DNA of 64,000 nucleotides from Flavobacteriaceae bacterium (GTDB taxonomy: Bacteria > Bacteroidota > Bacteroidia > Flavobacteriales > Flavobacteriaceae): the NCBI GenBank assembly GCA_024743095.1, contig JANSXF010000010.1, positions 1-64,000 on the forward strand. Reading direction: 5' to 3'. Position 1 is the stretch's first letter. Each line of letters opens with the position of its first letter. The notes beneath the pieces were generated by a model. It made no database searches and was not told where the DNA came from. It saw only the letters and a list, made by a program, of their open reading frames with translations. The position numbers and the translations under genes are program-made. This document shows positions 26,626 through 35,547 of the stretch, one piece after another.

Positions 26626-27861
26626 TCAAATGGATTTGGCAAACTCCAAAAGTGCAGGGTCGTTCTTCAGCCTTTCCATATCATCTGAAATTTTACTGTC
26701 CAATACCTTGGCATAGATCTGGGTCGTTTTCAAAGAAGTATGCCCGAGCATTTTACTGACGGATTCTATAGGTACGCCATTCGATAGGGTCACCGTTGTG
26801 GCAAAGGTATGTCTGGCCAAGTGCGTGGTGAGTGTCTTGTTGATTTTACAGCCAGCGGCAATTTCCTTCAAATAGAAGTTGGTCCGTTGATTGGTATAGA
26901 CAGGGAGAAGTGTGCCTTTTGCCACCACTCTGGGATGTTCCTTGTACTTTTCAATGATGGCCTCTGGAATGCTCAATAGGGGGATACTGCTCAATACCTT
27001 GGTCTTCTGCCGATGGGTCTTGATCCATTTTTGGCCCTTGATGTCCTTGACAATATGATCTTTGTTCAATTTTTCGACATCGACGAATGCCAGGCCCGTA
27101 TAACAGCAGAACAGAAAAATATCCTTTACGGTCTGCAATCTTACAATGTCGAATTCCTTTTCAAAAATTCGGGTCAGTTCCTCTTGGGTGAGATATTGTC
27201 GTTCCTTGTGTTTCCAACTGGCCTTCCAATGGAAGAAGGGGTCCCGTTCGATCCATTGGTTGGCATAGGCGATCCTGATGATTTTTTTAAAGTTCACGAT
27301 GTACCTGACCGTGGTGTTGTGGTTACAGTTCTTTTTGGATCTAAGGAAATATTCCAAACCGGTAATGAACTTGTGGTCCACCTTTTTAACGGGGATGTCC
27401 TTTCTTTGGTGGGCATGTTGGATATAATCGGAAACATGCTTCCTGGCCGCATTGTAACGCTGCAGGGTCCCTTTACTGAACCCCCTTCCTATCAAGCTTT
27501 CGACTTCCCGGTTGTGGTCATCGAAGATCTCCAGGAGCATATGCTGGTTATTCCCTTTTCCCAAATAGGCGTCCCTGACGATTGTGGCAGAGATATCCTC
27601 CCTTTCCTTCAGTAGGTTGTCATACACCTCAAAACACCGGTTTTTCACGTTTTCAAGGAACCTGTTGAAATTGGCCACCATTGGGGCGGTTCCCCTGAGT
27701 TTTCCCGCTCTTCGGTCCCATTTGCGCTCCTCGACCCTCCTGCGAAGGCTGAACTCACTGCGCTTTCCGTTAACGGTGATACGGGCATAGATGGTCACTT
27801 TTCCATCGGTGTCCGAATCCATTTTTTTCGGATAGAACAATATGTTCATTGGTCCAAACAT
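26626..27861 (-). CDS. Tyrosine recombinase (ICE integrase)
   Basis: This 411-residue enzyme has the layout of Bacteroidetes site-specific integrases: an N-terminal arm-binding part (MNILFYPKK...GKVTIYARITVNGKRSEFSLRRR), a SAM-like core-binding domain and a C-terminal catalytic domain. Catalytic residues are visible in HLARHTF (Arg and His), LGHTS and the nucleophile Tyr of TTQIYAKV. The position of the first catalytic Arg is occupied by Ala in CCYTGLAFVDV, as in many IntDOT-like enzymes. I chose ATG 27861 over a TTG two codons upstream. Its gene lies 243 bases from the tRNA-Asp 3' end, the likely integration site. Confidence 0.9.
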   Translation of the reverse strand: MFGPMNILFYPKKMDSDTDGKVTIYARITVNGKRSEFSLRRRVEERKWDRRAGKLRGTAPMVANFNRFLENVKNRCFEVYDNLLKEREDISATIVRDAYLGKGNNQHMLLEIFDDHNREVESLIGRGFSKGTLQRYNAARKHVSDYIQHAHQRKDIPVKKVDHKFITGLEYFLRSKKNCNHNTTVRYIVNFKKIIRIAYANQWIERDPFFHWKASWKHKERQYLTQEELTRIFEKEFDIVRLQTVKDIFLFCCYTGLAFVDVEKLNKDHIVKDIKGQKWIKTHRQKTKVLSSIPLLSIPEAIIEKYKEHPRVVAKGTLLPVYTNQRTNFYLKEIAAGCKINKTLTTHLARHTFATTVTLSNGVPIESVSKMLGHTSLKTTQIYAKVLDSKISDDMERLKNDPALLEFAKSI

Positions 27862-27957
27862 TGACAAGGTTTTTGAATGATTGGCGGGGAAGGTATAAAA
27901 ACCAAATGTTAAAATTTCGGCGTAAAGATTTCTTTAACAGTCGATTATAGCGATGTT

Positions 27958-28030
27958 GGTGAGTCTTTCAAAGGGGTTCTCAGACTCACCGCGAGACTCA
28001 CCTTTTTTATGATATTATTTGGTGAGTTTT
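27958..28030. repeat. Clustered 9-bp repeats between integrase and tRNA; candidate recombination or regulatory sites
   Basis: The motif GGTGAGTCT occurs at 27958-27966, and its complement AGACTCACC at 27982-27990 and 27994-28002, the last two spaced exactly 12 bases apart. A degenerate copy (GGTGAGTTT) starts at 28021. Such arrays near an integrase gene may bind the recombinase arm domain or an excision factor, or act as operators of the integrase promoter. Confidence 0.6.
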
Positions 28031-28048
28031 GGAGATATATAAAATTAA

Positions 28049-28080
28049 AAAGCCTGTAAATTATTCATTTACAGGCTTTT
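28049..28080. terminator. Bidirectional terminator next to tRNA-Asp
   Basis: A perfect 11-bp stem (AGCCTGTAAAT/ATTTACAGGCT) with a short loop is flanked by A and T runs on both sides. It lies 25 bases beyond the 3' end of the leftward tRNA gene and would end its transcript. Confidence 0.85.
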
Positions 28081-28104
28081 GCGGATTTTTTAACGCTATC
28101 CAAG

Positions 28105-28178
28105 CGGTCTGGACGGGACTCGAACCCGCGACCCCCTGCGTGACAGGCAGGTATTCTAACCAACTGAACTACCAGACC
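28105..28178 (-). tRNA. tRNA-Asp (anticodon GTC)
   Basis: The minus strand folds into a full cloverleaf: acceptor arms GGTCTGG and CCAGACC, an anticodon arm CCTGC/GCAGG around loop CTGTCAC (anticodon GTC) and a TPsiC arm with GGTTCGAGTCC. The CCA end is not encoded. The ICE integrase gene lies on its 3' side, so this gene is the probable chromosomal attachment site. Confidence 0.95.
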
Positions 28179-28304
28179 AATGATTTTATCTTTTTTAGAC
28201 TCTGAAAACAGTCAGATTCAAATCTTGTTCATTTGCTTTTTTAAAGCGAGTGCAAATATACATTCTCATTTCGGATATGGCAAAACATTTTTTTAAAAAA
28301 ATAT

Positions 28305-29234
28305 TTAAGCGAATTTTTGCCTCTCGATCATAAATGAGTTCAATACTTGGGAAAAGCCGGACCATATATCTACGCCCACATACTTTATTTGGTACTGTGC
28401 ACATTTTAGTTTGAGATCCTTCTGATATTTTAGCACTTTTTCTGAATATGCTTTCTTAATGGAATCGGCATACAAATCTATCTGTTCGCCCGTTTCCACA
28501 TCCACAAAACGTTTGGGCGTATTGTCAAAATTAAAGTTGAGTTCATGCTCTTTATCTAAAAGATGGAAAAGGACCACGGAATGTTTGTTGTATTTGAGAT
28601 GACGCAGGGCTTCAAACAGTTTTTCCTCTTCTGTTTCCGTTTGAAACATATCGGTAAATAGAAAAATCAAGCTTCTGCGATGTATTTTTTCTGCTATTTG
28701 ATGAAGAAATGTATAGGTTTTGGTCTCTTTGGATAATGTTCTATACGCAGCTACCTCGTTTAATTTGGAATAGAGCATCTGAAAATGACGTTCACTATTC
28801 TTTTCCGAAGCATGAAAATCGTACGTATCAGAATAAACGCTGAGACCCACTGCATCCCGTTGTTTTTTTAAAACCTGCATCAAAGCGGCAATGGAAAGCA
28901 CCCCAAAACCAATTTTGTTCAGGTTCTCCAAGGAATATTCTTTCATTTCTGGATAGTACATGGAAGCTGAATTGTCCAAAATCATATGGCAGCGGAGGTT
29001 CGTCTCGTCCTCAAAACGTTTGGTGTACAGGCGGTCCGTTCGGGCAAAGAGCTTCCAATCGATATGTTTGGTGCTCTGTCCCGGGTTGTAAATCTTATGT
29101 TCCGCAAACTCAGCCGAAAATCCATGGAACGGACTTTTGTGGATGCCACTGATAAACCCCTCCACTATTTGATGGGCCAAAAGCTCCAAGTTTTGGAAAA
29201 AGGTCGCTTTACTAAGTTCCGATCGTACGTCCAT
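28305..29234 (-). CDS. DUF58 / von Willebrand factor A-like protein
   Basis: This 309-residue soluble protein carries the DUF58 block GQSTKHIDWKLFARTDRLYTKRFEDETNL at about 55-85 and a vWA-like MIDAS start DNSASM (near 91-96). Proteins of this family usually act together with MoxR-type AAA ATPases in assembling or activating complexes, but no MoxR gene is seen nearby. This is the first protein gene of the chromosomal flank beyond the tRNA; the bases 28179-28304 hold nothing else. Confidence 0.85.
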   Translation of the reverse strand: MDVRSELSKATFFQNLELLAHQIVEGFISGIHKSPFHGFSAEFAEHKIYNPGQSTKHIDWKLFARTDRLYTKRFEDETNLRCHMILDNSASMYYPEMKEYSLENLNKIGFGVLSIAALMQVLKKQRDAVGLSVYSDTYDFHASEKNSERHFQMLYSKLNEVAAYRTLSKETKTYTFLHQIAEKIHRRSLIFLFTDMFQTETEEEKLFEALRHLKYNKHSVVLFHLLDKEHELNFNFDNTPKRFVDVETGEQIDLYADSIKKAYSEKVLKYQKDLKLKCAQYQIKYVGVDIWSGFSQVLNSFMIERQKFA

Positions 29235-29261
29235 AACTGATTTCTGAAGACAAGATAAAAT

Positions 29262-29293
29262 AAAAAAGGCTTGGCATTTGCCAAACCTTTTTT
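29262..29293 (-). terminator. Terminator downstream of trxA
   Basis: On the minus strand a hairpin with arms TTTGGCAAATGCC-type pairing (TTGGC/GCCAA core, extended by GG/CC and an A/T run after one mismatch) ends in a T run, 23 bases after the trxA stop codon. Confidence 0.7.
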
Positions 29294-29315
29294 AAAATCT
29301 TGTCCAAGTTTTGTT

Positions 29316-29633
29316 TTACAGTGCTGCATCAATAGCATCTGTATAGGTTTTTTTGGGGGATACGCCAACTTGACGGTTCACTACCTCACCATCTTTAAAA
29401 ACCAAAACGGTAGGAATATTACGTACACCGTATTTGGCGGCAAACTGCTGGTTTGCATCAACATCAACCTTGCCAACAACAGCTTTGCCATCGTATTCTT
29501 GTCCTACTTCTTCAATGATCGGACCTACCATTCTACAGGGCCCGCACCATGCTGCCCAAAAATCTACTAGGACAGGCTTGTCACTTTTTAAGACAACTTC
29601 ATCAAAAGTTGCATCTGTTATTTCTAGTGCCAT
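29316..29633 (-). CDS. trxA: Thioredoxin
   Basis: This 105-residue thioredoxin has the active site WCGPC (Cys30 and Cys33), followed by the NIPTVLVFKDGE segment with the cis-proline. It reduces protein disulfides in the cytoplasm. I chose ATG 29633, which gives the usual thioredoxin length; an upstream start at 29657 would add eight residues that overlap the probable promoter. Own terminator and promoter suggest a single-gene unit. Confidence 0.95.
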   Translation of the reverse strand: MALEITDATFDEVVLKSDKPVLVDFWAAWCGPCRMVGPIIEEVGQEYDGKAVVGKVDVDANQQFAAKYGVRNIPTVLVFKDGEVVNRQVGVSPKKTYTDAIDAAL

Positions 29634-29654
29634 CTTATTTGTTTTAATATTATA

Positions 29655-29662
29655 CAAAGTTA
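29655..29662 (-). promoter_or_regulatory. Probable -7 box of trxA
   Basis: TAACTTTG on the minus strand fits the Bacteroidetes -7 consensus TAnnTTTG, about 22 bases upstream of the trxA start. No convincing -33 element was seen. Confidence 0.4.
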
Positions 29663-29735
29663 GTCAAATAATGCCCATCTAACTTACATAGGACGTATTC
29701 GTTTTAATTATTGCGCCATTGACAATAATTATGGT

Positions 29736-32700
29736 CTAATTCAACTTGTAATGAATTTCATGTGCTTCCAGTTCGGAAAGTAACTCGCTGTTTATCTTTA
29801 CTTTCTGTTTTCGGCTCGATAGTTTGAGTTTGATTTCCTCTTGCATCTCATAAATTACAAAACTTATCGGGTGGTCGCCCTTATGCAATGCTAAAGTGTC
29901 CTTAAGAACTTTAATGCGCTGCTCCTGTAAGCGTTCTATATTTAGTTTGATGGTGAGTTTTTTGGCAAAGGCGTCCATTACATCCTGAAGCTGTTTGAAA
30001 TCGTTGAACTGTAATCTTGGATCACCTTTTTTGCCCGTGTCACGGTTCACCCAGCCCTCGCGCACATATGCTCGCACATGTACAAAAGAGTTGATCATTA
30101 AAAAATGACGGAACTTTAAATACTCCTCTCCAAAAATCCGAAGTTCGTAGGACTCACTATAATCTTCCAATGTGAAGAGTCCCCAACCTTTGCCGTTTTT
30201 GGAAACCCGGTGCTGTACATCGGTAATTACCCCTGCTACCGTAAGTTCCCTGTTCACATGTTCTTCCAATCGTGAAAAATCTCCTACGGTATTCTTGCAG
30301 AATGCTTTTATTTCTTTTTTGAAATCGTCCAATGGGTGGCCTGAAATATAAATACCGACCACTTCCTTTTCACGACGTAGCTTTTCCATGGTGCCCCATT
30401 CCTCGCAAGGTGGTACAATGGGTTCGGGGATCTGAACCTCGCTCGCTTCGCCAAAAAGGCTTACCTGCGATGAATTTTGGTTCTCTTGGAATTTAGAGCC
30501 ATACTTCACGGCCTTTTCCAAAAACGTGATGCCGTCACCATCATCATGGAAATATTGGGCTCTATGCGTGTCTGCAAATGAGTCAAAGCCACCGGCCAAT
30601 GCCAAATTCTCGAAAGCTTTTTTGTTGGCGGCACGCAAATCCACGCGTTTGGCCATATCAAAGATGGATCGGTATGCTTCTCCTTCTTTACGGTTTTCAA
30701 CGATAGTTTCCACAGCGGAGCGCCCTACACCTTTGATGGCGCCCATGCCAAAGCGTACAGCATTGTTCTTGTTCACGGCAAATTTGTAGTAGGATTCGTT
30801 TACGTCCGGCCCCAAAACTTCCAGTCCCATCCGTTTACATTCTTCCATAAAGAAGGTGACCTGTTTGATGTCGTTCATGTTGTTGGACAACACTGCTGCC
30901 ATGTATTCGGCAGGGTAGTGGGCCTTTAGATAAGCTGTTTGATAGGCGATGTAGGCGTAACAGGTAGAGTGACTTTTGTTGAATGCATAGGATGCAAATG
31001 CTTCCCAATCCTTCCAAATCTTTTCCAGAACATCCCGCGGGTGTCCGTTTTTCTCACCACCATCCAAGAATTGCGGTTTTAGTTTTTCCAGCAGGGCAAA
31101 AATCTTTTTACCCATGGCTTTTCGGAGTACATCCGCATCACCCTTGGAGAAACCGGCCAATTTTTGGGAGAGCAACATCACCTGCTCTTGGTAGACGGTA
31201 ATTCCATAGGTTTCTTGCAGGTATTCTTCCATGTCCGGAAGGTCATAGGTAATTTCCTCATCGCCATGTTTACGAGCGATAAAACTGGGAATGTACTCCA
31301 TTGGACCTGGGCGGTACAGGGCGTTCATGGCGATAAGGTCATCAAAAACCGTAGGTTTCAGGTTTTTCATGTGCTTTTGCATCCCGGGGGATTCGTACTG
31401 GAATACCCCTACGGTTTCACCTCTTTGGAAGAGTTCGTATGTTTTTTCATCATCCAACGGAAAATCATCGGGGACCAAGTCTGTTCCTGTTCGCGCTTTT
31501 ACAATTTTGACAGTATCCTTGATCAGGGTCAAGGTTTTCAATCCTAGGAAATCCATTTTTAACAGTCCAGCACTCTCCACTACGGAGTTGTCGAACTGAG
31601 TGACGTATAGGTCGGAATCCTTGGCTACGGATACGGGAACGAAATTGGTGATATCGTCAGGAGTGATGATGACCCCACAGGCATGGATTCCCGTATTTCG
31701 CAATGAACCTTCCAATACGCGGGCCATCTTCAGGGTTTGGCCTTCCAGGTCATCGGTTTCGGCTATATTGAGCAGCTCGTGCACTTTTTCCAGCTCTTCG
31801 GAACGGAACTTCTTTTTAAGTTCGGTCTCCTCAACGCCAAATATCTTGTTGAGCTTGGACATATTGGGGATCAGTTTGGCAATACGGTCGGCATCGCCCA
31901 AAGGCAAATCCAAAACTCGGGCGGTATCCCGAATGGACGATTTTGCTGCCATAGTACCGTAAGTGATGATCTGTGCCACTTGGTTGGCCCCGTATTTATT
32001 GATAACGTAATCCATTACACGGCTACGGCCCTCATCATCAAAATCAATATCGATATCGGGCATCGATACCCTATCCGGATTCAAGAACCGCTCAAAAAGC
32101 AAATCGTACTTCATGGGATCGATATTGGTGATTGTCAAACAATAGGCAACCACCGATCCTGCTGCTGAACCCCTTCCCGGACCTACGGAAACATCCATGT
32201 TCCTTGCTTCCCGGATAAAATCTTCCACAATCAAAAAATAGCCGGGGTAGCCGGAGTTTTTAATGATTTCCAGCTCAAAATCTATTCGTTCCCTTATTTC
32301 ATCCGTAAGCTCACTGTATCTTTTTTCCGCTCCTTTGTAGGTGATATGCCTCAAGTAGGCGTTCTCGCCCCTGTTGCCACCGTCAATATCATCTTCCGGG
32401 TCCTTGAATTCTTCAGGAATACTGAATTTGGGAAGCAAAATATCGCTGGCAAGATCATAGGGTTCGATTTTGTCCACGATTTCCTTGATGTTGAGAATGG
32501 CTTGGGGTAGATCCTTGAAGAGTTCCTTCATTTCGTCCGAAGACTTAAAGTAGTATTCTTGATTGGGGAGTCCGTAACGGTAGCCACGTCCGCGACCAAT
32601 GGGTGTGGATTGTTTTTCGCCATCTTTTACGCACAGAAGGATGTCGTGTGCTTCGGCATCTTTTTTATCGCAATAATAGGTGTTGTTGGTAGCGACCATT

Positions 32701-34121
32701 TTTACATTGTGGTCTTTGGCCATTCGAACCAAAACTTGGTTCACACGATCTTCGTCCTCCTGGCCGTGTCGCATGATCTCGATGTAAAAATCATCGCCAA
32801 ATTGTTCTTTCCACCACAAAAGAGCTTCTTCTGCCTGGTTCTCCCCGACGTTCAAGATTTTGTTGGGCACTTCACCATATAGGTTTCCGGTGAGGGCAAT
32901 TACATCTTCCTTGTATTGCTCAATCACCTTTTTATCGATCCTGGGCACGTAGTAGAAGCCGTTTGTATACGCAATGGAAGACATCTTGGCCAAGTTGTGA
33001 TAGCCTTTTTTGTTTTTGGCCAATAGTACAATTTGATGCCCGTAGTCTTTTACATTTTTATTGGTGTGGTCATCACAGACAAAAAATTCGCAACCTACAA
33101 TCGGGGTGATTTCTTTTTCCGATGGTTTTTCGCCATTTGCTATAAGCTCTTCATTTTTGGCCTTTGCCGCTTTGTTGTGTCCCATCACTTCTTTTACAAA
33201 GTGGAAAGCGCCCATCATATTTGCGTGGTCGGTAAGGGCAACGGCAGGCATGCCATGGTTGGCCGTGGCCTTTACCAAATCTTTTATGTTGATGGTGGAC
33301 TGAAGAACCGAAAACTGAGAGTGGTTGTGCAGGTGTACAAAGGGTTCGTCCTCCAAAGTTTCCACATTCTCTTTGATTTCCTCGTCGGAAACCCCACCGG
33401 TATCCTCGGCCCATAGGGCATCGGCGATTTTTTTTGATGCAGCCTTTAGGTTGATGTGTTTTAGCCCGATGAGCTCTATCTCTTGTGGATTGGCCTTGGA
33501 GAAGCGCTCAAAATAATCGGGTTGCACATCCAGTTCTTGATAGGAATATTGCTTTTTACGGACCAATTCCAAAAAACAGCGTGTCGTGGCTTCCACGTCG
33601 GCGGTTGCGTTGTGCGCTTCGGCAAAGGGCTCACCGAACAAGAACTCATGAAGTTCCGTAAGTGTGGGCAGTTTAAATTTTCCCCCACGTCCACCGGGTA
33701 TTTTACAAAGTTCGGCGGTATGTTCGGTACAGGTGTCCAGAACGGGGAGTGCAGTCAGTGGGCTCTCCCTGCTTTCACGGTGGAACTCACACCCCATAAT
33801 GTTGATGTCGAACCCCACATTTTGACCAACTACAAATTTGGTCTGTAGCAAAGCCTTGTTGAAAGTCTCCAGAACCTCGCCCAGAGGCACCCCTTTTTCT
33901 TCGGCCAATGCGGTGGATATGCCGTGTATCTGTTCTGCTTCATACGGAATATTGAATCCTTCCGGTTTCACCAAAAAATCTTGGTGCTCTATCAAATTAC
34001 CGAGCTCATCGTGCAACTGCCAAGCTATCTGAACGCATCTGGGCCAGTTGTCGGTATCGGTAATCGGGGCGTCCCAGCGTTTGGGCAAACCAGTGGTTTC
34101 CGTGTCAAAAATCAAGTACAT
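29736..34121 (-). CDS. dnaE: DNA polymerase III alpha subunit with fused proofreading exonuclease
   Basis: This 1,461-residue protein is the replicative polymerase. The first 190 residues are a DnaQ-like 3'-5' exonuclease (FDTETTG at 5-11, GQNVGFDIN at 99-107, HNATADVEAT at 170-179). A PHP domain follows (HLHNHS at 263-268), then the polymerase palm with GPGRGSAAGS (648-657) and catalytic aspartates in PDIDIDFDD (688-696). The C-terminal part holds the tau/beta-binding and OB-fold region. The exonuclease fusion makes it longer than the 1,160-residue E. coli enzyme and is usual for Flavobacteriia. The gene is single, with 102 bases between it and trxA. Confidence 0.97.
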   Translation of the reverse strand: MYLIFDTETTGLPKRWDAPITDTDNWPRCVQIAWQLHDELGNLIEHQDFLVKPEGFNIPYEAEQIHGISTALAEEKGVPLGEVLETFNKALLQTKFVVGQNVGFDINIMGCEFHRESRESPLTALPVLDTCTEHTAELCKIPGGRGGKFKLPTLTELHEFLFGEPFAEAHNATADVEATTRCFLELVRKKQYSYQELDVQPDYFERFSKANPQEIELIGLKHINLKAASKKIADALWAEDTGGVSDEEIKENVETLEDEPFVHLHNHSQFSVLQSTINIKDLVKATANHGMPAVALTDHANMMGAFHFVKEVMGHNKAAKAKNEELIANGEKPSEKEITPIVGCEFFVCDDHTNKNVKDYGHQIVLLAKNKKGYHNLAKMSSIAYTNGFYYVPRIDKKVIEQYKEDVIALTGNLYGEVPNKILNVGENQAEEALLWWKEQFGDDFYIEIMRHGQEDEDRVNQVLVRMAKDHNVKMVATNNTYYCDKKDAEAHDILLCVKDGEKQSTPIGRGRGYRYGLPNQEYYFKSSDEMKELFKDLPQAILNIKEIVDKIEPYDLASDILLPKFSIPEEFKDPEDDIDGGNRGENAYLRHITYKGAEKRYSELTDEIRERIDFELEIIKNSGYPGYFLIVEDFIREARNMDVSVGPGRGSAAGSVVAYCLTITNIDPMKYDLLFERFLNPDRVSMPDIDIDFDDEGRSRVMDYVINKYGANQVAQIITYGTMAAKSSIRDTARVLDLPLGDADRIAKLIPNMSKLNKIFGVEETELKKKFRSEELEKVHELLNIAETDDLEGQTLKMARVLEGSLRNTGIHACGVIITPDDITNFVPVSVAKDSDLYVTQFDNSVVESAGLLKMDFLGLKTLTLIKDTVKIVKARTGTDLVPDDFPLDDEKTYELFQRGETVGVFQYESPGMQKHMKNLKPTVFDDLIAMNALYRPGPMEYIPSFIARKHGDEEITYDLPDMEEYLQETYGITVYQEQVMLLSQKLAGFSKGDADVLRKAMGKKIFALLEKLKPQFLDGGEKNGHPRDVLEKIWKDWEAFASYAFNKSHSTCYAYIAYQTAYLKAHYPAEYMAAVLSNNMNDIKQVTFFMEECKRMGLEVLGPDVNESYYKFAVNKNNAVRFGMGAIKGVGRSAVETIVENRKEGEAYRSIFDMAKRVDLRAANKKAFENLALAGGFDSFADTHRAQYFHDDGDGITFLEKAVKYGSKFQENQNSSQVSLFGEASEVQIPEPIVPPCEEWGTMEKLRREKEVVGIYISGHPLDDFKKEIKAFCKNTVGDFSRLEEHVNRELTVAGVITDVQHRVSKNGKGWGLFTLEDYSESYELRIFGEEYLKFRHFLMINSFVHVRAYVREGWVNRDTGKKGDPRLQFNDFKQLQDVMDAFAKKLTIKLNIERLQEQRIKVLKDTLALHKGDHPISFVIYEMQEEIKLKLSSRKQKVKINSELLSELEAHEIHYKLN

Positions 34122-34211
34122 AGGCTATCTGTCTCTGTCAAAAAAAGAATAGATAAAATTACGGAAGAAGATAGATTTGAAGAAATAGAGTTTTTAGGAG
34201 TTATCAACTAA

Positions 34212-34240
34212 AAAAAGTCGGGATTTATTCCCGACTTTTT
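34212..34240. terminator. Bidirectional terminator between dnaE and the DUF2383 gene
   Basis: A perfect stem AAAAAGTCGGGA/TCCCGACTTTTT with a TTTAT loop. It lies 30 bases after the stop of the leftward DUF2383 gene and isolates it from dnaE. Confidence 0.85.
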
Positions 34241-34269
34241 CCGCTGATTGTATCTATTGACTTTTGGAA

Positions 34270-34725
34270 TTATGATACTGCTGTTTCAAAAATGTTTGCC
34301 GTTTCCAAGGTGTTTCTGATGGCATTTCTATGCTTCATCAATAAACTTTCCGTGGTCGGTGGCAACACAAATTCCTTATCATGAAGAATATCGTTGTAGG
34401 TTTCTATCGCCTCCTTTTCTCCACGATGTACTTCTTCTAGCATCGCTTCTTCATTGTTGGTGGAGAACACGGATTTAAAATTGATCCATGATCTGTGGAT
34501 GCTACCTTTGGTACTTCCGCTATCTTCTGGTTTTTCTCCAAACGACATAATTTCAGCTTTAAGTTCTTTTCCAAAATTTTGGCGTTGATTTTGACTATCC
34601 AAGAAAAATTGCCTGATAGTTTTGTTATCTACCTTATCAGCTGCTTGTTTAAATCCTTTTTCAGCATCATAGGTTCTTTCCAAAAGTTCATTCAATTTGT
34701 TCGACATTTCTTTCGTATACTTCAT
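34270..34725 (-). CDS. PA2169-family four-helix-bundle protein (DUF2383)
   Basis: This 151-residue all-helical protein matches DUF2383, a ferritin-like four-helix bundle: KLNELLERTYDAEKGFKQAADKV, then DSQNQRQNFGKEL, EEVHRGEKEAIETYNDIL and MKHRNAIRNTLETANIFE. Members are often stress-induced; metal binding has been proposed but is not firmly established. It stands alone, with a strong terminator after it and a 262-base divergent interval shared with rpsP. Confidence 0.85.
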   Translation of the reverse strand: MKYTKEMSNKLNELLERTYDAEKGFKQAADKVDNKTIRQFFLDSQNQRQNFGKELKAEIMSFGEKPEDSGSTKGSIHRSWINFKSVFSTNNEEAMLEEVHRGEKEAIETYNDILHDKEFVLPPTTESLLMKHRNAIRNTLETANIFETAVS

Positions 34726-34908
34726 GGTCTGTCTTCATTTAAATTAAGTGTCATTGTCTCTCAATGACTTCCTTGTTTAGTTTAGTATTTAGTAGGGGCA
34801 AAACCAAAAATAGAGTGGAATTTAAAATAGGTTTAACGGAATGGCCTACAGTTGTTAAGGGCTTTTAACTTTTTTCGGTTTATTTACTGTGCTATAAACA
34901 AATAAGTG

Positions 34909-34916
34909 TATATTTG
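34909..34916 (+). promoter_or_regulatory. Probable -7 box of the rpsP-rimM operon
   Basis: TATATTTG fits TAnnTTTG and lies 71 bases upstream of the rpsP start, leaving a leader of about 65 bases. The -33 element is not clear. Confidence 0.45.
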
Positions 34917-34987
34917 CACCCGCTTAACGTATAGGCGAATAAAATGAATTAATAATCAGGGTCGGGCACCCTACAAATTAATGTGAT

Positions 34988-35536
34988 ATGCCAGTAAAGA
35001 TCAGACTTCAGAGACACGGTAAAAAAGGTAAACCATTCTATTGGGTAGTTGCTGCCGATGTTAGAGCAAAAAGAGACGGTAAATTTTTGGAAAAATTGGG
35101 TACATACAACCCAAACACCAATCCTGCTACAATCAATCTAGATATTGACGGTTCTGTAAAATGGTTGCAAAACGGTGCACAACCTACAGATACTGCAAGA
35201 GCAATCCTTTCTTACAAAGGTGTTCTGTTGAAGCACCACTTGTTGGGCGGTGTTCGCAAAGGGGCATTGACCGAGGAGCAGGCCGAAGAAAAATTCAACG
35301 CTTGGTTGGAAGAGAAAGAGCAAAAAATCCAGGATAAGAAAGATGGGTTGAGCAAGGCTGACGCAGAAGCCAGGGCTAAAGCTTTGGAGGCTGAGAAAGA
35401 GGTTAACGAAAAAAGAGCGGCGGCTGCGCTACCTGAAGAAGAGGAAGTAGCAGAAGAAACTGCTGAAGCTTCAACTGAGGAAACTGCTGCTGAAGAGACT
35501 CCTGCTGCTGAAGAAGCTGACAAAAAAGAAGAATAA
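34988..35536 (+). CDS. rpsP: 30S ribosomal protein S16
   Basis: The first 80 residues are the canonical S16 ([47 protein letters not shown]), which binds 16S rRNA during 30S assembly. The protein is 182 residues long because of a charged, Ala/Glu-rich C-terminal tail (about 105-182), a known feature of Bacteroidetes S16. It is followed after 11 bases by rimM, the usual partner gene. Confidence 0.97.
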   Translation: MPVKIRLQRHGKKGKPFYWVVAADVRAKRDGKFLEKLGTYNPNTNPATINLDIDGSVKWLQNGAQPTDTARAILSYKGVLLKHHLLGGVRKGALTEEQAEEKFNAWLEEKEQKIQDKKDGLSKADAEARAKALEAEKEVNEKRAAAALPEEEEVAEETAEASTEETAAEETPAAEEADKKEE

Positions 35537-35547
35537 AAACATAGGCG

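Larger units (their letters stand above)
1..28104. mobile_element. Integrative conjugative element, right part
   Basis: The stretch holds a relaxase module, a VirD4-type coupling protein, eight Bacteroidetes-type Tra (type IV secretion) genes, a cell-wall amidase and a tyrosine recombinase lying next to the 3' end of a tRNA-Asp gene. These are the parts of a self-transmissible element. Chromosomal housekeeping genes begin directly beyond the tRNA. The left end is not in the window; the partial RadC gene at the edge is probably still inside the element. Two cargo blocks (about 3.9-14.4 kb and 22.1-26.6 kb), AT-richer than the transfer genes, interrupt the module and carry defence-like genes. 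The exact right end is inferred, because the matching attachment repeat should lie outside the window. Confidence 0.88.

Noticed and set aside
27013-27615. 200-residue plus-strand frame inside the integrase gene
   Set aside because: It is the antisense shadow of the integrase, which has all the family motifs.
28105-28178. Second copy of the tRNA-Asp 3' end inside the window as left attachment site
   Set aside because: I looked for the 3'-end sequence elsewhere in the window by eye and found none, so the left end must lie outside.
35212-35523. 103-residue Ser/Ala-rich minus-strand frame opposite rpsP
   Set aside because: It is the antisense of the low-complexity Glu/Ala tail of S16.
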